A stretch of 64,000 nt of DNA from Aphrocallistes beatrix (taxonomy: Eukaryota; Porifera; Hexactinellida; Sceptrulophora; Aphrocallistidae), in contig OY725501.1 of the NCBI GenBank assembly GCA_963281255.1, positions 62,001 to 126,000 of the forward strand. Direction: 5' to 3'. This document shows, piece by piece, positions 11,993 to 26,900 of the stretch. The notes under the pieces are model-generated. The model worked only from the letters and a program-made list of their open reading frames with translations. It was not told where the DNA came from and ran no database searches. The first letter of the stretch is position 1. The number at the start of each line of letters is the position of its first letter. The position numbers and the translations under genes were made by a program.

Positions 11993-12592
11993 TCTTACAG
12001 TTTAATGTAAAAAGGTTTTCAAATATGGGAGAATAAGTAGTTTAGCCAAGTGTTATGCTAAGAGTACGTATATGTTTTCATGCATACTACCTAACCTAAC
12101 CTCGTAATATTATCCTTGTGCGCATCATCAACTATAGAGCATATCAAATTCAGATTATAAATTTTCCACTTTAAAAAGAAAAGTAACTTCTTTCTTATTT
12201 TGGAATTGCAGTTGTTGTAATTAATGGTTAAAAATAGATGAGAATGGAAACGACATTGATTGTTTAGTCTGTATTTTAAACCGTACAAGGATAAAGTGCA
12301 ATCTTTTCATGAACTTACATCTCCACAATAAAATAATGGCAATTATCTCATAATTTTTAGTAACGTTATTAAATTACCCATCATTTATGTATGTTATTGT
12401 ATGGCTAAAGTATGAATTTCTTAGTAAGATTTGTCTGTTCTGATCCATGGTATATGTAGATACTTTGTTAGATTTAACAAACGATTAAAACAAATTTAAC
12501 ATTCATTTTAAACACAATTTTCCTAGCATTGTTTATTTATATTGTGATGCTAAATACAGTGGTGAATTAATATTGTTGATTTCAAATAAAAG
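11993..12592. other. Intergenic spacer, gene A start to gene B end
   Basis: 600 AT-rich bases upstream of the gene A signal exon and downstream of the gene B stop codon. I see no convincing exon or repeat. The gene A promoter should lie here. Confidence 0.45.
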
Positions 12593-14592
12593 TTACTGTT
12601 GAAGCACTCTATATTCTCTAATCAGCTCATAGCAATTCGTGTAAGAGATCTAAAGGAGGAAAACATGTAAAAATAGAAATCAATTTCGCTTTTATGAATG
12701 AATTATCTTGACTTACGAGAGTTGGGACCATGTTTGTTCTCTGCATTCTAAGATTCTTCACAATTTTCGGGATACCAAAATCCTCCATCTCTTGCATCGC
12801 CAGATAGCATGTCAGCAACACTCCTGTCTTACTCAGCCCATCGTTACAGTGGATTATTATGGGTTTGTTTAGATTATCTTTTCTGTGTTTAGAGATAATT
12901 TTGAGAAGTGTTAGAACACTTTTTATATCACTTACAGAGCCATCTTCTTCCCATCCAGCAGATATGAGGTGTCGAAACGAGATTGAGTTGTTTTCCAGGC
13001 TATGTTGCAAGGAAATTTCCTGATCTATCAAGCTATCTAATACTATTGGGATTGGTATGCCCATATTTGGAGCTTCTTTCAAAGGCCAATAACGAACATA
13101 GTCTGATGTACGAGATAGAATGGCTTGGTATTCAGATTTAGTTGTTAACATTACAACCATATTGCAGTCTGTTTGGTAGACAAGTTGTAGCAGATTTCTC
13201 TTTCGACTGGGATGCACCGTTGCAACGAATTGTTTGTTTTGAATATAACTTGCGTTTATTGTGTAATTTTCGAAGTGCTTTGACTCAAGTATGATCTGAT
13301 TCAATTTATTATCATCCGTTAATCCATGGTCCGTATCACTATTTAATTTGAAGAATTCCTCTTCAATATTCTTTCCTTCATCTGAATACTCTTTTTGAGG
13401 TATTTCGTATGTTTCGTTTAGATCTTGTTTACTTTCTGTTTGCTCAATAACATATGTATCATTCGCGGTTTGGGCTCCAGCATTATCATTGTTGTCACTA
13501 GCTTGTTCATCTTCAACATCAAATTTATTTACTTCTAAATTGTTATCAAAATATCTTTCACTCTCATCATTGCCCTTTTCAACATCTAAGACATTTCTAA
13601 GTGTACTTGTTGTATTAAATTCATTTTGCTCTAAAATGACATTTTCACATTCTTCATGCTCTGATTTCCTTATAAAACTATCTTCAATGTTGCTGATGTT
13701 TGCAAAGCAGATTGAATCTGGTTCTCTGTAACTTCTTGTTAAATTAATTTCCTCCGCAGTTTCTATGCTCCCTATATCATTCACATCCTGAAATGAGGAC
13801 TCACTGATGAATACACTAGCACTCTCACAGTCTAAAGGATTTTCAGCCTGTAAATTAGTTGGATCAAACTTTTCAGTTTCGTCAGGGGTCTCACAGACTT
13901 TATTTAGTTTATTTCTATTCTTTCTTCTGGTTGTTAAAATTATCCAAAATATCAATCTAGCGACACCTCCCATTAGAAATAGACTAAATGTCATAACGAT
14001 AATCACAATTCCAGATACCTTCAATTTATCTTTTTCATCTGAAATCTCTCCAAAGTTCTTATCAATGATGAAATACTGTACCTCACTATAGTAAGTTGAA
14101 TTTGTATATGTATTCGTTAATCCAATTTTATACGAGTACACTTCATTATACACCAAATTAGTGAGAAGAAATGAAAGTTGTTGTGTAGAGCCTACATATT
14201 TGAACGTACTGTTTGTTGCAAGGTAGATGTGAAATGTTTCGTTAGAATCGTTTTTTGGATCTTCTATGAGAGTCCATGAAATGTGTACATACGTTTGATT
14301 GATGACTTTTGACTTTATGTCCGTAATCTTTTGAATGTAAGAGCCTGGAAATTGTAAAAGAAATGAAAAAAGGGATTTTAAATGTTTTTGACAGATATTT
14401 CAATCGAAACAATGATATCAGTATTATGCATATGCATACAGGTAGAGTAACAAAAATGTGAAATGATGATGTATTTTATCCATAGTTAAAAATACAACAC
14501 TGGAATCAAAACCTGACTGAAAACTCACCTTGTGAATGAATAAGCAAAATGCTTGATAAACAAAACATAAAAATCGCCCTTTTATCACACAT
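12593..14592 (-). CDS. Receptor gene B: signal peptide, FN3, TM and PTP-like pseudophosphatase, no Ig domains
   Basis: Three exons: 14529-14592 (signal MCDKRAIFMFCLSSILLIHS), 12717-14344 and 12593-12649, giving 582 aa in one open frame. The large exon starts with a diverged FN3 domain (residues about 22-120: VHISWTLIED, then FHIYLATNST). Next comes a TM helix (IVIIVMTFSLFLMGGVARLIFW), an acidic linker rich in Glu/Asp/Asn, and one D2-like PTP domain with P-loop HCNDGLSKTG. The last helix (SYTNCYELIREY) is on its own exon. A Cys-x5-Lys P-loop and an AGWEEDGS stretch where WPD is expected suggest a pseudophosphatase. It looks like a receptor stripped of its recognition modules, possibly a co-receptor or docking platform. 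Relics of extra B copies lie at 42804-42857 and 52715-52935. Confidence 0.82.
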
Positions 14593-14928
14593 TTTGTTCC
14601 GGAAGGAAATGCAAGTTTGAAATTTGGAGTCCAAAGTTAGCTCACAAACTGGTCAAATTCCGCGATTTGAAATACTTATATGCTGCAATGGTAAGAACAA
14701 AAACATTTGGAATTCTTTAATGAGCAAAAATAATTACATCTAAATCACACAACATTTGTCCAATGAAATGATGGCTACAAAAGCACACACTCACTAACTA
14801 TACTTGGGAATTAAGTCCTAATTCTAAAGGTTTCAAACTAATCCTAGCTATAATGAGCAATAATAAATCTATAAACAAAATATACAGTTGTTAATCATCG
14901 CAGAAGAAGAGGCGTTCTTTACTGTCTT
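14593..14928 (-). promoter_or_regulatory. Conserved flank: gene B promoter region and gene C 3' flank
   Basis: This spacer is clearly alike in three places: here, about 42880-43182 and about 52950-53237, each beside a two-domain receptor. Shared blocks include CAAATTCYGCGATTT, ACATTTGTCCAAT, GATGGCTACAAAAGCA and CTAACTATACTTGGGAATTAAG. On the minus strand a TATA-like TATAAG (14675-14680) lies about 85 bp upstream of the gene B start. The second copy keeps it and the third has decayed. The promoter role is inferred from position. Confidence 0.45.
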
Positions 14929-17900
14929 TTAGGTTGAAGAGCAGTATTCATTCATTACTGCAAAACAGGAACAGAAATGGGTCTAGAGAAAAAAATAGTT
15001 ATTTCATTTGTAATATCTAAAACTTAGTTATTGATAAATGAATGTTAGAGATATTTCTTACCAAAGTTGGTACAAAGTTCATTCTTTCTCTCCTAAGACG
15101 TTTGATAGTATGGAATATGTCGATTTGTCCTTTCCCCTTCATCTCTTGTATGCATTGGTAAACTGTGTAAATAATACCAGTCTTCTCGATGCCATCTTGA
15201 CAATGTATTATCATCGGTTTACTAGGATTTTCGTGTTTGTATTTGATAATGAAATGAAGGAGAATCAATATAGATGGAATATCTGTTGTTTCGCCTTTTT
15301 CATTCCAAGCTGTAGAAATTACTTGCATAAAAGTCCGCTCCGACTGCTCGGAATTATTCTTAAGAAGGATACTTTGTTTTATCAGTGCTGTAGACCTTTC
15401 AGAATTGGTTACGGAAACTTCAAATGGAGGTACGTTCAAGGAAGCGGCTTTATTGGGCCAATAAGCCTTCCTATCAGACATGTTTCCAAGTATCTTAGAT
15501 TTTTCTTTTGAAGTTGCTAGCATGACAACTAACGCAGCCTCAGTTTGGTACACCATTTGTAAGAAGTCCACGAGAGAATTTGCATCGGGATGTATGGTAG
15601 TTATGAACTGATTGCCTTCATGGTAACTGGCATTTATATAGTCACACGGAAAGAAAGGAGAATAAATGACCACTCGATTATAATCAAATGGCACTATCTC
15701 TCCACTATGATTTTTCTCAGGGTTATTATCAGCAGCTTCAGTCTGTAAATAGAAGGATTTCTTGCATTGGTAGTTAAGTTCTGAGAATTGTTGAAAAAAT
15801 ACAGATACATACCCCTCTTGATCGCTTTCTAGATAGCTGTTATAGGTATTCGTAAATTCTTCAGCTGGAATGGATGTTTTTCCAAGCAAGAGTTCCAGGA
15901 CAGCAAGATATATGAACTTGTACTGACGAAAGGTTTGCACCATATGTGGACGATGCTCTCTCATCTCGTGTACAACCTGAAAAATTGAGATTGGCTGCAT
16001 TTGGCTTATGGCAGATCGAAGGTTGAATAACGTTATAAAGGTCCCAGTTCGACCAACACCTGCTGAACAATGGACAAGAATGGGAGCTTTGTTGGGTATC
16101 ATGGTCTCTTGAACTGTTTCAACAAAGAGTAATAATTCATCATACAAAGTTGGGACATCATGATCTGGCCATGCTGTGAAATGGAAATGTTTCACTTGCA
16201 CTTTTTCCTTGCTGCTTTCAACTTTAAACATCCGCGTTATGTTGCCGATAGAAATATCAGTTTGTATGTTCTTAAGTTTGTAAGGTCCATACTGAACTTG
16301 TTCGCCTTTATTTGAGGGAAAATAGGCTTCACACTTTTGTTTATCACCTTCTTTCAAATTGGTCACCATCACAATATTGACGATATTCTGTTCAAAAATC
16401 ATTCGCCAGAAGTCCTCTAGAGTATTTTCTTTCGGACCCTGTGAAGCAATGAAGCATTGTGGAACATACAGACCAGGGATATGGCTAGCATTAATGTAGT
16501 CAGACTGTGCATCTTTTCCTTTCTTTTTGAGGACAACTCGTGACTTATCATAAGGGTATATGAACTTGTATTTATTCTTAAATTTGTTAATTTCTATCTG
16601 TGCTTTATCACAAGTATATCGAAACGTATCACCCCCAAGGCTATCATATTCTTCCTCGAGCGTCCCATCTTTCTCCCAAAGCTGATCAACATGTCTTTTA
16701 AACACGTCTAATGGTATGGGCCTTAATCTTGGATCGTTGACGTCTGCGATGTTATAATAATTTATCTCTTCTTGCATCATTGGGTCTGATTCAGAAAATT
16801 TTGACTTTGGTGTCATTGATTCTGTAAGGTCAGGGTTATAAACAGGATTATCAAGTTGAGTGTCCAATGTTGTATATCCAAACTCTTTACTATTTCGATT
16901 GTTAGACGTTTTTGCGATTACATTGTCTTCATCCAAAGTTGTGAACGTTTTGTGCTTTCTTTTATTCATTTTGAAGATGATGATGATTAACAGTGTGATT
17001 ATTATTATGACAAGTACGATCATTAGGAATAGGAAAGCAGGGATGATTGCGGCTAGGGGGATTTCACCCTGTGGCAGAGGTACAATAATGACAACAGATC
17101 TGTTTGAAGTTTCAAGAGTGTAAGCATAGGATAGGATGACATATACTGTATATGTTTGACCAGGGATTAGGTCTGTAAGGTTAAAAGTTGTATCTGTTGT
17201 CGTATTTTCGTAGGATTCGCCATTTTCTGTGTAAGAAATGGTAAATGTCTGATTAGCTTCGTCAGGAAGAACTGTTTCTAGTTCCCAAAACAAAGTGATG
17301 GGTCTAATATCGATACTGCTGTGATTGAGAGAGATTATGCTCTGTCTTGTAAAACCTATGCAAATAAGATAGTTGTATTAATGATCTGGGAATAAGTGTG
17401 ACCAAAAATTGAACGAAAATCTACCTGTAACTGTGAGCATGAATCCAGCAGTTGAATAGGTAACATCAGCACTAGTCTTTCTTCTCAGTGAGTAGAGACC
17501 TTGATTCTCTATCTTCAGTACATTTATGACATACTCTGTGTCTGAAACGGAATAGTCTGCAATTGCATCTCTTTCCATCAACCACTCACACATACTAGTG
17601 TCACATGTTAGTTTTATATTTTCTGATAAAATTGGAAATACAATCCTTTGTGATTGAGGAAAGTTTGCATTGTTCACATCACTGAAAAGGATTTCCAATG
17701 TTCCATTATACGTCAGCAGAGTAAATGCTGTATCTACAGGAACGTATATAAGATACGTATAAAATCGTATGTTAGGCGTAGAAAGCTGATTTTTGGCATG
17801 TGGGAGTCTTTTGGCTATGGCTCCAGTAAGTTCTGAGCTCAGAGCAAAATGTCGACTCATCATGGAATTATGACGTCATTGTCACATTTTCAAAAGTTAA

Positions 17901-20900
17901 GCAACACAGTTATTCGAGCATAACTCAGCCATTATAGGAGATAGATGGTTGAAATTTTAATAAAATATGTATACTAATATACTTCACATATGATGCAACT
18001 ATCATCAAAAAATGATGGCTCATCACTTTGTTATGACGTCATCATTACTCATCAAGATTTTAAAAATTGACAAATTTGGTGATTTTTCGAGTGATATCGA
18101 TTTTAAAACTAAGATGGACATATTTAGAGTGATATCTTCCTAATAATTAACCAATGCCACCTCCAGGCGACCGAAGGGAGCCTCCCGCGGACACGAAGTG
18201 TCCGCCAGCCGCGCAGCGCAAGCAAGCGAATATATAAATAAATATACATTAATCGAGTTTTAATAGTAAGGATATATATATATATATATATCTGTAACGA
18301 ATTGATTGAAGAAACTGCCAGGCGTAGAAGGCTGATTTTTGGCATGTGGGAGTATTTTGGCTATGTCTCCCGTAAGTTCTGAGCTCAGAGCAAAATGTCG
18401 ACTCATCATGGAATTATGACGTCATTGTCACATTTTTAAAAGTTAAGCAACACAGTTATTCGAGTATAACTCAGCCATTATAGGAGATAGAAGGCTGAAA
18501 CTTTAATAAAATATGTATACTAACATACCTCACATATGATGCAACTATAATCAAAAAATGATGATTCATCACTTTGTTATGACGTCATCATTACGTATCA
18601 AAAATTTTATAAATTGACAAATTTGGTGATTTTTCGAGTAATCTTATATATTAAAATGCTAGGATTTTTTTATTTATTTGTTGGTGTGTTTGTCCGAATT
18701 GATTGAAGACTTGGGAAGTCGTAGAGGTGTGAAAATTTGCATGTAGGTGTCAAATGATATGCCTACGATTAAATTCTAAGATCTAAGCGAAATTTTCACA
18801 TCTCTGCAAAAAAAATGGAAAACAATTTTTCGCACCTTTTCTATACAAACTAAATGACTACACAAAAATATGCTAGAAACTTGCTTTCAACGGTTGACAT
18901 GGGGTTTTCAGGGGTGTAGATTTCGAATATCATATTTTCAGATCGATGTGATAAATTATTTGTTTACTTTTGTTTACAATAGATACATAAAGTAAACAAA
19001 TTACAAAAATAGGCTAGAGACTAGATTCCAACGGTTGACATGGGGTTTTAGGGGTGTAGATTTCGAATATAATATTTTCAGATGTATATGATAATTTATT
19101 TTTATTATTTGATTTCGAATATCATGTTTTCGAGCAAATTTGATAATTTAATTGTTTACTTTTGTTCACATTAGATACATAAAGTAAACAAATTACAAAA
19201 ATAGGCTAGCGACTAGCTTCCAACGGTTGGCATGGGGTTTTTAGTGCTGTAGATTTCAAATATTATATTTTCAGATCCATATGAGAAATTATTCGTTGAC
19301 CTTTGTTTACAATATTTATATAAAGAAAAAGAATTCCCAAAATATGTTAGATTAAGTAACTCCAGGCGCCCGCAGGGCGACTCTGTGGACACGCAGTGTC
19401 CGCAAGCCCCGCAGCGCAAGCAAGCGAAGCGTGCTTGTATCGATTATAACAGTAGGACAGACATATTTAGAGATGCTATCTCCCTTATAATTAACCAATG
19501 TGATCCCAGGCGACCGAAGGGAGCCTCCGGCGGACACAAAGTGTCCGCCAGCCGCGCAGCGCAAGCAAGCGAAGTGCGCTTGTAGTTAGTAACTTGCGGG
19601 CCAAAAATATTTATGCGGGCTTTTAGCGGGCCGCGGGCCGGGTTAACTTAAAAGTGCGGGCCGCGGTTACAAATTTCGGCCCGCGTGCAGCTCTGATGTT
19701 AGGAGTCAAGACTCCGTATGTATGAAATATGTATACACTCTCGAACATCAGTAGTACCTTTCAAATTCAAATTAATATTTCCAACAACAGTGATAGGACT
19801 CTGTCTATAAAAGCAGCTGGATATGTAGGCTCCTGATCCGAGCTGTGCAAACACATCACTGACATCTACTGGGTTTAAAAATTCAATAGAAGTATTCGCA
19901 TCACCGTTTTCAACCTCATCAGTCGTCCAACGAATTGAAGCTAAGCCAATATTCGAATCCTGATAGAAAAGAGTCAGTGATCCGCCTACAGTGTATGTCA
20001 TCTCATCATCTCCGTCTAAATCTTCTTCTGATACTAGAATGCAGTAGTCTTTATAGAAAACAGAATTGAGCTAGGATTTATCCATCGTTTAACGATAATA
20101 CTTACAGATCACTGTCGTATTATTTGGCACAATTATTCCCACAGAGAATATAGTTGGTTGTTCGAGATGGTCTGGAACATGACAAGTATAAATACCAGGC
20201 TTGACAATTTGGATGATTTTAACCCCGGATACAGAATCGAAATATCCGTTTTCAATCTGTAGAACTGAAGTCACAGTCTCTTGATAATACCACTGGATAC
20301 TACTATCGTCAACACCTTGATAGGATGTGAAGCAAGCTAGCTCCGTATTATTCTCTCCGAAAGTATTGTTTCGCATAGGAAAGTACCCAGAGCTGTTTTT
20401 CACTGCTACATTCGAACCTATAAAATATCATTATGTCACTTCTTCAAGCATCATTACCAGAATTAATAATGGACCTAATAAGACTAAATAAACGATTTAG
20501 GTGATATGAAGTATATACCTGAGGTTAATATGTCTAAGATGAAAACTTGAGATAGTCCTCTATCCCATGTTAGACTTGTGTTGAATGAGTATCTTCCTCC
20601 AGAAGCCAAAGTGTGAAATGGAATTGTAATGTTCATCGACGCAACTAACCGAGAATCCGGATATTCCCAAATCCCAGATTTGAAGCTAGTAGACAGCAGT
20701 ACTTGAGTAGAGAAAAGCGGTATTATTAGTGTGATTATATCTGGACTCAAAGAATCGTATTTTGTGGCTTGGAATCCGTCATAACTTAGCGTGAATGAAG
20801 GCTCTAGAATGAGGAGGTATGAGTGTAAATAGAAAAGATTAACATTTGCTACTTCTAACTTGTTCTTACCATAAACTGTAAGTATGATATCTAGCAAATC

Positions 20901-23900
20901 ATCGAAGACTTCACTAAGACACGAGAAAGTCACTGCATCAGTAGCATTGAAATTGTTTAGTTTGATGGGATTAGTATAATTTACTCCTGAATATCTCCAC
21001 ATGACGTAATCCAGTGGAATGACTGGATTGTCAGAATCACAGAGGAGACGAATATCAGAAGGATCAATTCCTTTTATGTAAAAGTGTGGCATCCCAGATA
21101 CTTCAATTGTTACAACTAAAAACAAATGTAATTTTTGGAAAAATATTAAAATATCATTAAATCCGATAAATAAACTCACTGATGGTATTAGCAGGATTGA
21201 AAATAGCTACATCATAACTTGATTGGATAACTTCACACCTGTAATACCCCTGCATTGACTCTAGAATGTTCAATACACTTCCTCCTGTATTAGCATTCCA
21301 ACTACTTGCAGAAGTGATATTAACTGCGTTAGCTATCTGAGTTGGTCTATATATCCATTGTATTCGCTGAGAAGTGTTACTAGTGGCACACGTTAGAGTT
21401 GTATTATTGTAGAATATTTCATTATTAATTACTGATCGGTAGTCTCCATTCGCTGTGAGTTTTGAAATGCTTAATTCTGTGATTAAATATAATTAATTAG
21501 CAAATTCAATCTAAACTAATTATATAATATAAATAGACAATCTTACTATCGGTAGATAAAATAACCTATATTGCTGTAAGACAAAAATAAATATAATCAT
21601 CAAACCTGTAGCTGTTATGTCGAGAATGAAAACCTGTCGATCATTACTATCCCAAGTCTGATTAGTACTGAAAGTGTATCTTCCCTGATATATCAGTGTG
21701 AATGTCTGAATTGTATGCGTCGTATCAGTTACGGTGGAAAGAGGTGTGTGCCAGGTTCCAGATCCTAGATTGGTTGTCAACTGTACTTGTGTGGAGTAGA
21801 GGGGAATATTCAGGTCAATATTGCTAGGATATATTACTGTGTATGTTTGTGTGCTCATTCCACTGTAGTTTGAAGTGAATACTGGTTCTAAATTCGAATA
21901 AGAAAGGTATGAAAGTCTATAACTGTTCTGATTAACTTCAATTTTGCGCATTTGAGTAATTACCTATCACTGACAATGAAGATAATAATTGACTAGAAGT
22001 TCCCTGTGCACAAAGAAGAAAATTATTGAATTGATTCAGTTCGTTCAGAACTATCGGATTGTTGTAGGTTGCAGATTGTTGTGTGTTCATCCGAACATCT
22101 TTCAGAGGAATATTAGGATTGTTGAGATCACAGAGTAGTAGAATGTTGGTGGGATCAATTCCTTTCACATAGTAATTCCTACTAAATGCTGCTACCACTA
22201 AATGATGATAAATAAGTGTCAACAGCATTGAAAAATTAATCTATTAACAAGTCTATAGCTTTGAATAACTCCAATGAACTCACCAATAGTATTGTCAGGA
22301 TTGAATATAGCTGCATCATAACTTCCTAGATTTCCTGCTTGACAGCTGTAATAACCTTGTTCTGACGTCATAATTTCCAGAGTGCTGATTCCTGTGCTAG
22401 CATCCCAACTTGAAGATGTTGTCCTACTAGAAGCAGTAGCAGCTTGATTAGGTTGATATGTCCATTCTATCTGCTGTGAGGTGTCACTCGTCGCACACAC
22501 TAGTGTAGTGTCAGTATAGAATATCTCATTATCAAGCAATGGTATGTAGTTCTCTTGTGAAGTTATCATCGCAAAGTTGATTCCTGGATTGAAATCATTT
22601 AAAAATTACCAGAAAAGTATTTCAAGTAATAAACATTCTACGCGTATCTGACCTGCTGCAGTTAAACTGATTTGAAAAGCTAATGTCTCAAGCCTGTTCC
22701 AAGACGTCACATAAAATCTATACAATCCTGTATGATTAGCAGTGAATACAGGAAATGTAATGTTATTCGAGGTAACTTCAGTATTGTCAGGTTTCCTCCA
22801 CTTCCCTATCAGGTTAGTTTGTAGTGTGACATTCTGACTCAGCACTCTAACACTAGCTGTGTTAGTGCTAGGAGGTAGGAGTGAGTGTGTTGTAGTACTG
22901 TCAGCTGTTAATGTGATGACAGGAGGTACTGTATGCAAAAAGAAAACAATAAATCATCAGTATAAGCTATTCCAAATTAATATATCTACAAATCAATAAA
23001 AATAAACAATTTGAAAGTATGTGATACAACTCGACTAACCAAATATTGACATTGTAACAGAATGTGCAGTAAACGATTCGCCCACTTTACATGTCAGAGT
23101 TAGTTCTTTCGTAGCATTCAGTTCATTAAGGATGAGAGGGTTGTTATAGGATTGTGATGTGCTAGATTCTGTCCACTTAATTGTACCCAAATTAACATAT
23201 GCAATTTCCAAATCACACAATAGTAAGATATTGATGGGATCAATTCCCTTCACATACGAATAAGACATCTCTGTCATTCCAGGTGAAATTTCTAAAATAT
23301 GCTCAAAAGATAAAAGGAGCAGATTTTTCTTTAAATAACAAAAAATAACTCACTGATAGTGTTATCTAAGTTGAATATGGCAGTTAAATATGTAGCTTGA
23401 CCCAACACTTGACATGAGTAATAACCTTCTGTTGACGTCATGATAGTAAAAGTACTTACACCTGTATTAGCATTCCATTGAGATGACCCTGTCTTAATAA
23501 TGGGTGCAGAAGTCTGAGTAGGTAGATAGTTCCATTGTATCTGCTGGGTAGTATCACCAGTCGCACACACTAGTGTTGTGTCAGTGTAGAATATCTTACT
23601 GACAAGTGGTACATATTCCCCTTGTGAATTTAGTATTGTAAAGTTGGTTCCTAAAATTCATTGCATTCTAAAAATAGCAAAATTGTATCATGAATTAGAT
23701 ATTCCTACCAACCTGTAGCAGTAATCCTAATCTGAATTGCTAGTAATTCATTTCCGTTTATGGAAGGTGTCACATAAAATCTATACAATCCTGCATGGTC
23801 AGCAGTGAATACTGGAAATGTAATGTTATCCGAGTTAACTTCAGTATTGTCAGGTCTCCTCCACTTTCCTATCAGGTTAGTTTGTAGTGTGACATTCTGA

Positions 23901-26900
23901 CTCAGCACTCTAACACTAGCTGTGTTAGTGTTAGGAAGTAGGAGTGAGTGTGTTGTAGTACTGTCAGCCGTTAATGTGATGAGGGGAGGTCCTATGTATA
24001 AGAACAGTGTAATAATCCAAAATGTGCAAACCAACATAAACTGACCTTGCGAACTAACAAACTAACCTTGAGCATATAGATCCGCTGATAAGAATGTATC
24101 AAGTTTATTAATGTAGAAACAATTGATCGTTGATTGTGAACTATTGAAGTATCTTCTCAAATTATTTATATTCAGAAGGTTTCCGAATGAAATGCCATCG
24201 CCATTAGAAATATGTACCAAGCTCAGATTTCTAGTGCTGTTCTCAGGATCACACAGGACCCAAGTATCAGTACTGTCAACACTTGCTGTGTATATGTAGG
24301 ACATCTCAGATTGCAATGCTAATGAGGTAAACATTGGGAATAATTGTGATCTAAATGCACAATTAACTTGAAAATAACTTACTTATTGTTTTAGTTGAGT
24401 CAATTATGCCCGCAATATAAGTCTCACTAACTCCATTATTGCTAATATCACAACTATAGAATCCCTGTAAGGAGATGTTAGTTGAGAGAATACTGATTCC
24501 TTCTGATGAGATGTCAGTAATGCTGTAAATTGATACAGCAGTTCTCGCAGATGATATAGTGGATGCTTGGAAGTACCAACTCACTGCAGTGTTAGAGTCA
24601 GTTAAACAAACTAATTTCATGTTCGAATAAAATATTTCATTGTTTTCTATTTTTATATATTTTCCAGAAGATGTTTGCATTGCAAATGGTGTGCCTAAAA
24701 AGAAATATATAAAAATATATACTAACCATTTGTTGTAGCAAAGTTAAGCAAACCTGAAGCTGCTAGAATAATGATGAAGATCTGTCGATTATCACCATTC
24801 CAAGTCTGAGTAGTATTGAAAGTGTGTCTTCCTTGAGATGTCAGTGTGAAGGTCTGAGTTGTATGTGTAATATTAGTAACAGTAGAAATAGGCGTGTTCC
24901 AAATACCAGATCCTATGTTACTCGTTAACTGCACTTGTATGGAGTAAAGTGGGATAGTTTGAGAAATAATGCTCGGATATAATGTTGTGAATGATATAGA
25001 ATTAATAAATCCATTGTAACTTAGTGTGATAGAAGGATCTAAACCAGAATTACAAATTCAAACAGTATTCTCATTGGAAATATGTGATATAATTTTAACT
25101 AACCAAGAATTGATACTGTAACAGAAGGTGTTACCGATGCTGTGCCCACTTGACAAGTCAGTGTTAGTTCATTAGCAGCATTCAGTTCATTAAGAATGAG
25201 AGGGTTGTTATATGTTTGTGATGTTCTAGAATCCATCCACTTAATTGTGCCCAAATTAACAATTGAAGTTTCCAAATCACACAACAGTATGATGTTGATG
25301 GGATCAATTCCCTTCACGTAAGAATAAGACATCTCTGTCATCCCAGGTGAAAATTCTAGAGAAAAACTCTAAATCTCAAAGAAGAGAAACTTTTTAATGA
25401 AATTTAAAAAAATAACTTACTAATGGTGTTATCCATGTTGAATATGGCAGTTGTATATGTTGCTTGATTCAACACTTGACATACGTAATAACCTTCTGAT
25501 GACGTCATAATATTAAGAGTACTAATCCCTGTGGTAGCATTCCATTGAGATGATCCTGTCTTACTAATGGGTGTAGAAGTATGAGTAGGTAGATATTTCC
25601 ATTGTATCTGCTGGGAAGTGTCACTAGTCGCACACACTAGTGTTGTGTCAGTGTATAATATGCTACTAACAAGTGGCATATAGTTCCCTTGTGAAGTCAA
25701 GAATGCAAAGTTGGTGCCTAGAATTCATTACATTCTAAAATTAACAGATTTTTATTAACAAATAAATATTCTTACTAACCAGTAGCAGTAATCATAATTT
25801 GAATTGCAAGTGCTTCACTTCTGTCAATAAAAGATGTCACATAAAATCGATACAATCTTGCATAATCAGCAGTGAATACTGGAAATGTAATGTTATCCGA
25901 GTTAACTTCAGTATTGTCAGGTCTCCTCCACTTTCCTATCAGGTTAGTTTGTAGTGTGACATTCTGACTCAGCACTCTAACACTAGCTGTGTTAGTGCTA
26001 GGAGGTAGGAGTGAGTGTATTGTAGTATTGTCAGCTGTTAATGTGATGACAGGAGGTCCTGTATGCAATTATAATACAATAAACCATCGGTATAAGCCAT
26101 TGCTAATTAATTTCACTACAAATCAAAGCAAACTTACCTTGAACATAAAGATTGACTGTTAAGAATTTATCAGATTGACTAATGTAGTAACAGTTTATCA
26201 TTGAAAGTGGACTATCAAAGTGACTTCTAAAATTTAATATTTTCAGAAGATTCCCAAAACCGAAACCATCAGCATTAGAGATATATACAGTTCTCAGATC
26301 TCTGCTGCTACTATTAGGATCACACAGTACCCAAGAATCAGCACTATCAACTCCTGCTGTGTAGATGTAGGATATCCCAGATTGCAACGCTAATAGAGTA
26401 CAAATGTGAAGTTTAGTTTAAGCAAATCATTTAAATAATCAACAAAATGTACTCACTTATTGTCTTAACTGGGTCAACTACACCAGCGATATAAGTCTCA
26501 CTAACTCCATTATTGTTAATATCACAACTATAGAATCCCTGTGAGGAGATGCTAGTTGAGAGAATACTGATTCCTTCTGATGAGATGTCAGTAATGTTGT
26601 TACTTGATACAGCAGTTCTCGTAGATGGTATAGTGGATGCTTGATAGAACCAACTCACTGCAGTGTTAGAGTCAGTTAAACAAACCAATTTAGTATCAGA
26701 GTAGAAGATCTCATTATTTTCTATCACATCATATTCTCCTGCAGAATTCTCTATTGCAAATGGTGTCCCTGATATGTAACATACTAGTAAAAGGTGTTTG
26801 AATTTGCGCAAAATGAATAAATTAACAAACCGATGGCTGCTATATCGATCATGAAAATCTGTCGATCATCCCCATTCCAAGTCTGATTAGTACTGAAAGT

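Noticed and set aside
12091-12288. 65-codon minus-strand frame between genes A and B
   Set aside because: It has no domain, no splice context and an AT-rich random composition.
13489-14091. Plus-strand frames opposite the gene B large exon (and similar ones opposite C, D, E, G)
   Set aside because: They are antisense shadows of long conserved receptor exons and have no similarity of their own.
15017-15061. C-terminal tail RNISNIHLSITKF after VPTL in gene C (and like tails in E and G)
   Set aside because: It is read-through into an intron: the bases after the VPTL codons form a GTAAGA/GTGAGA donor, and the proper last exon lies 80 bp further on.
18124-18345. Minus-strand frame across repeat families R
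   Set aside because: It runs through a TA microsatellite and the repeat tail, so it is not a gene.
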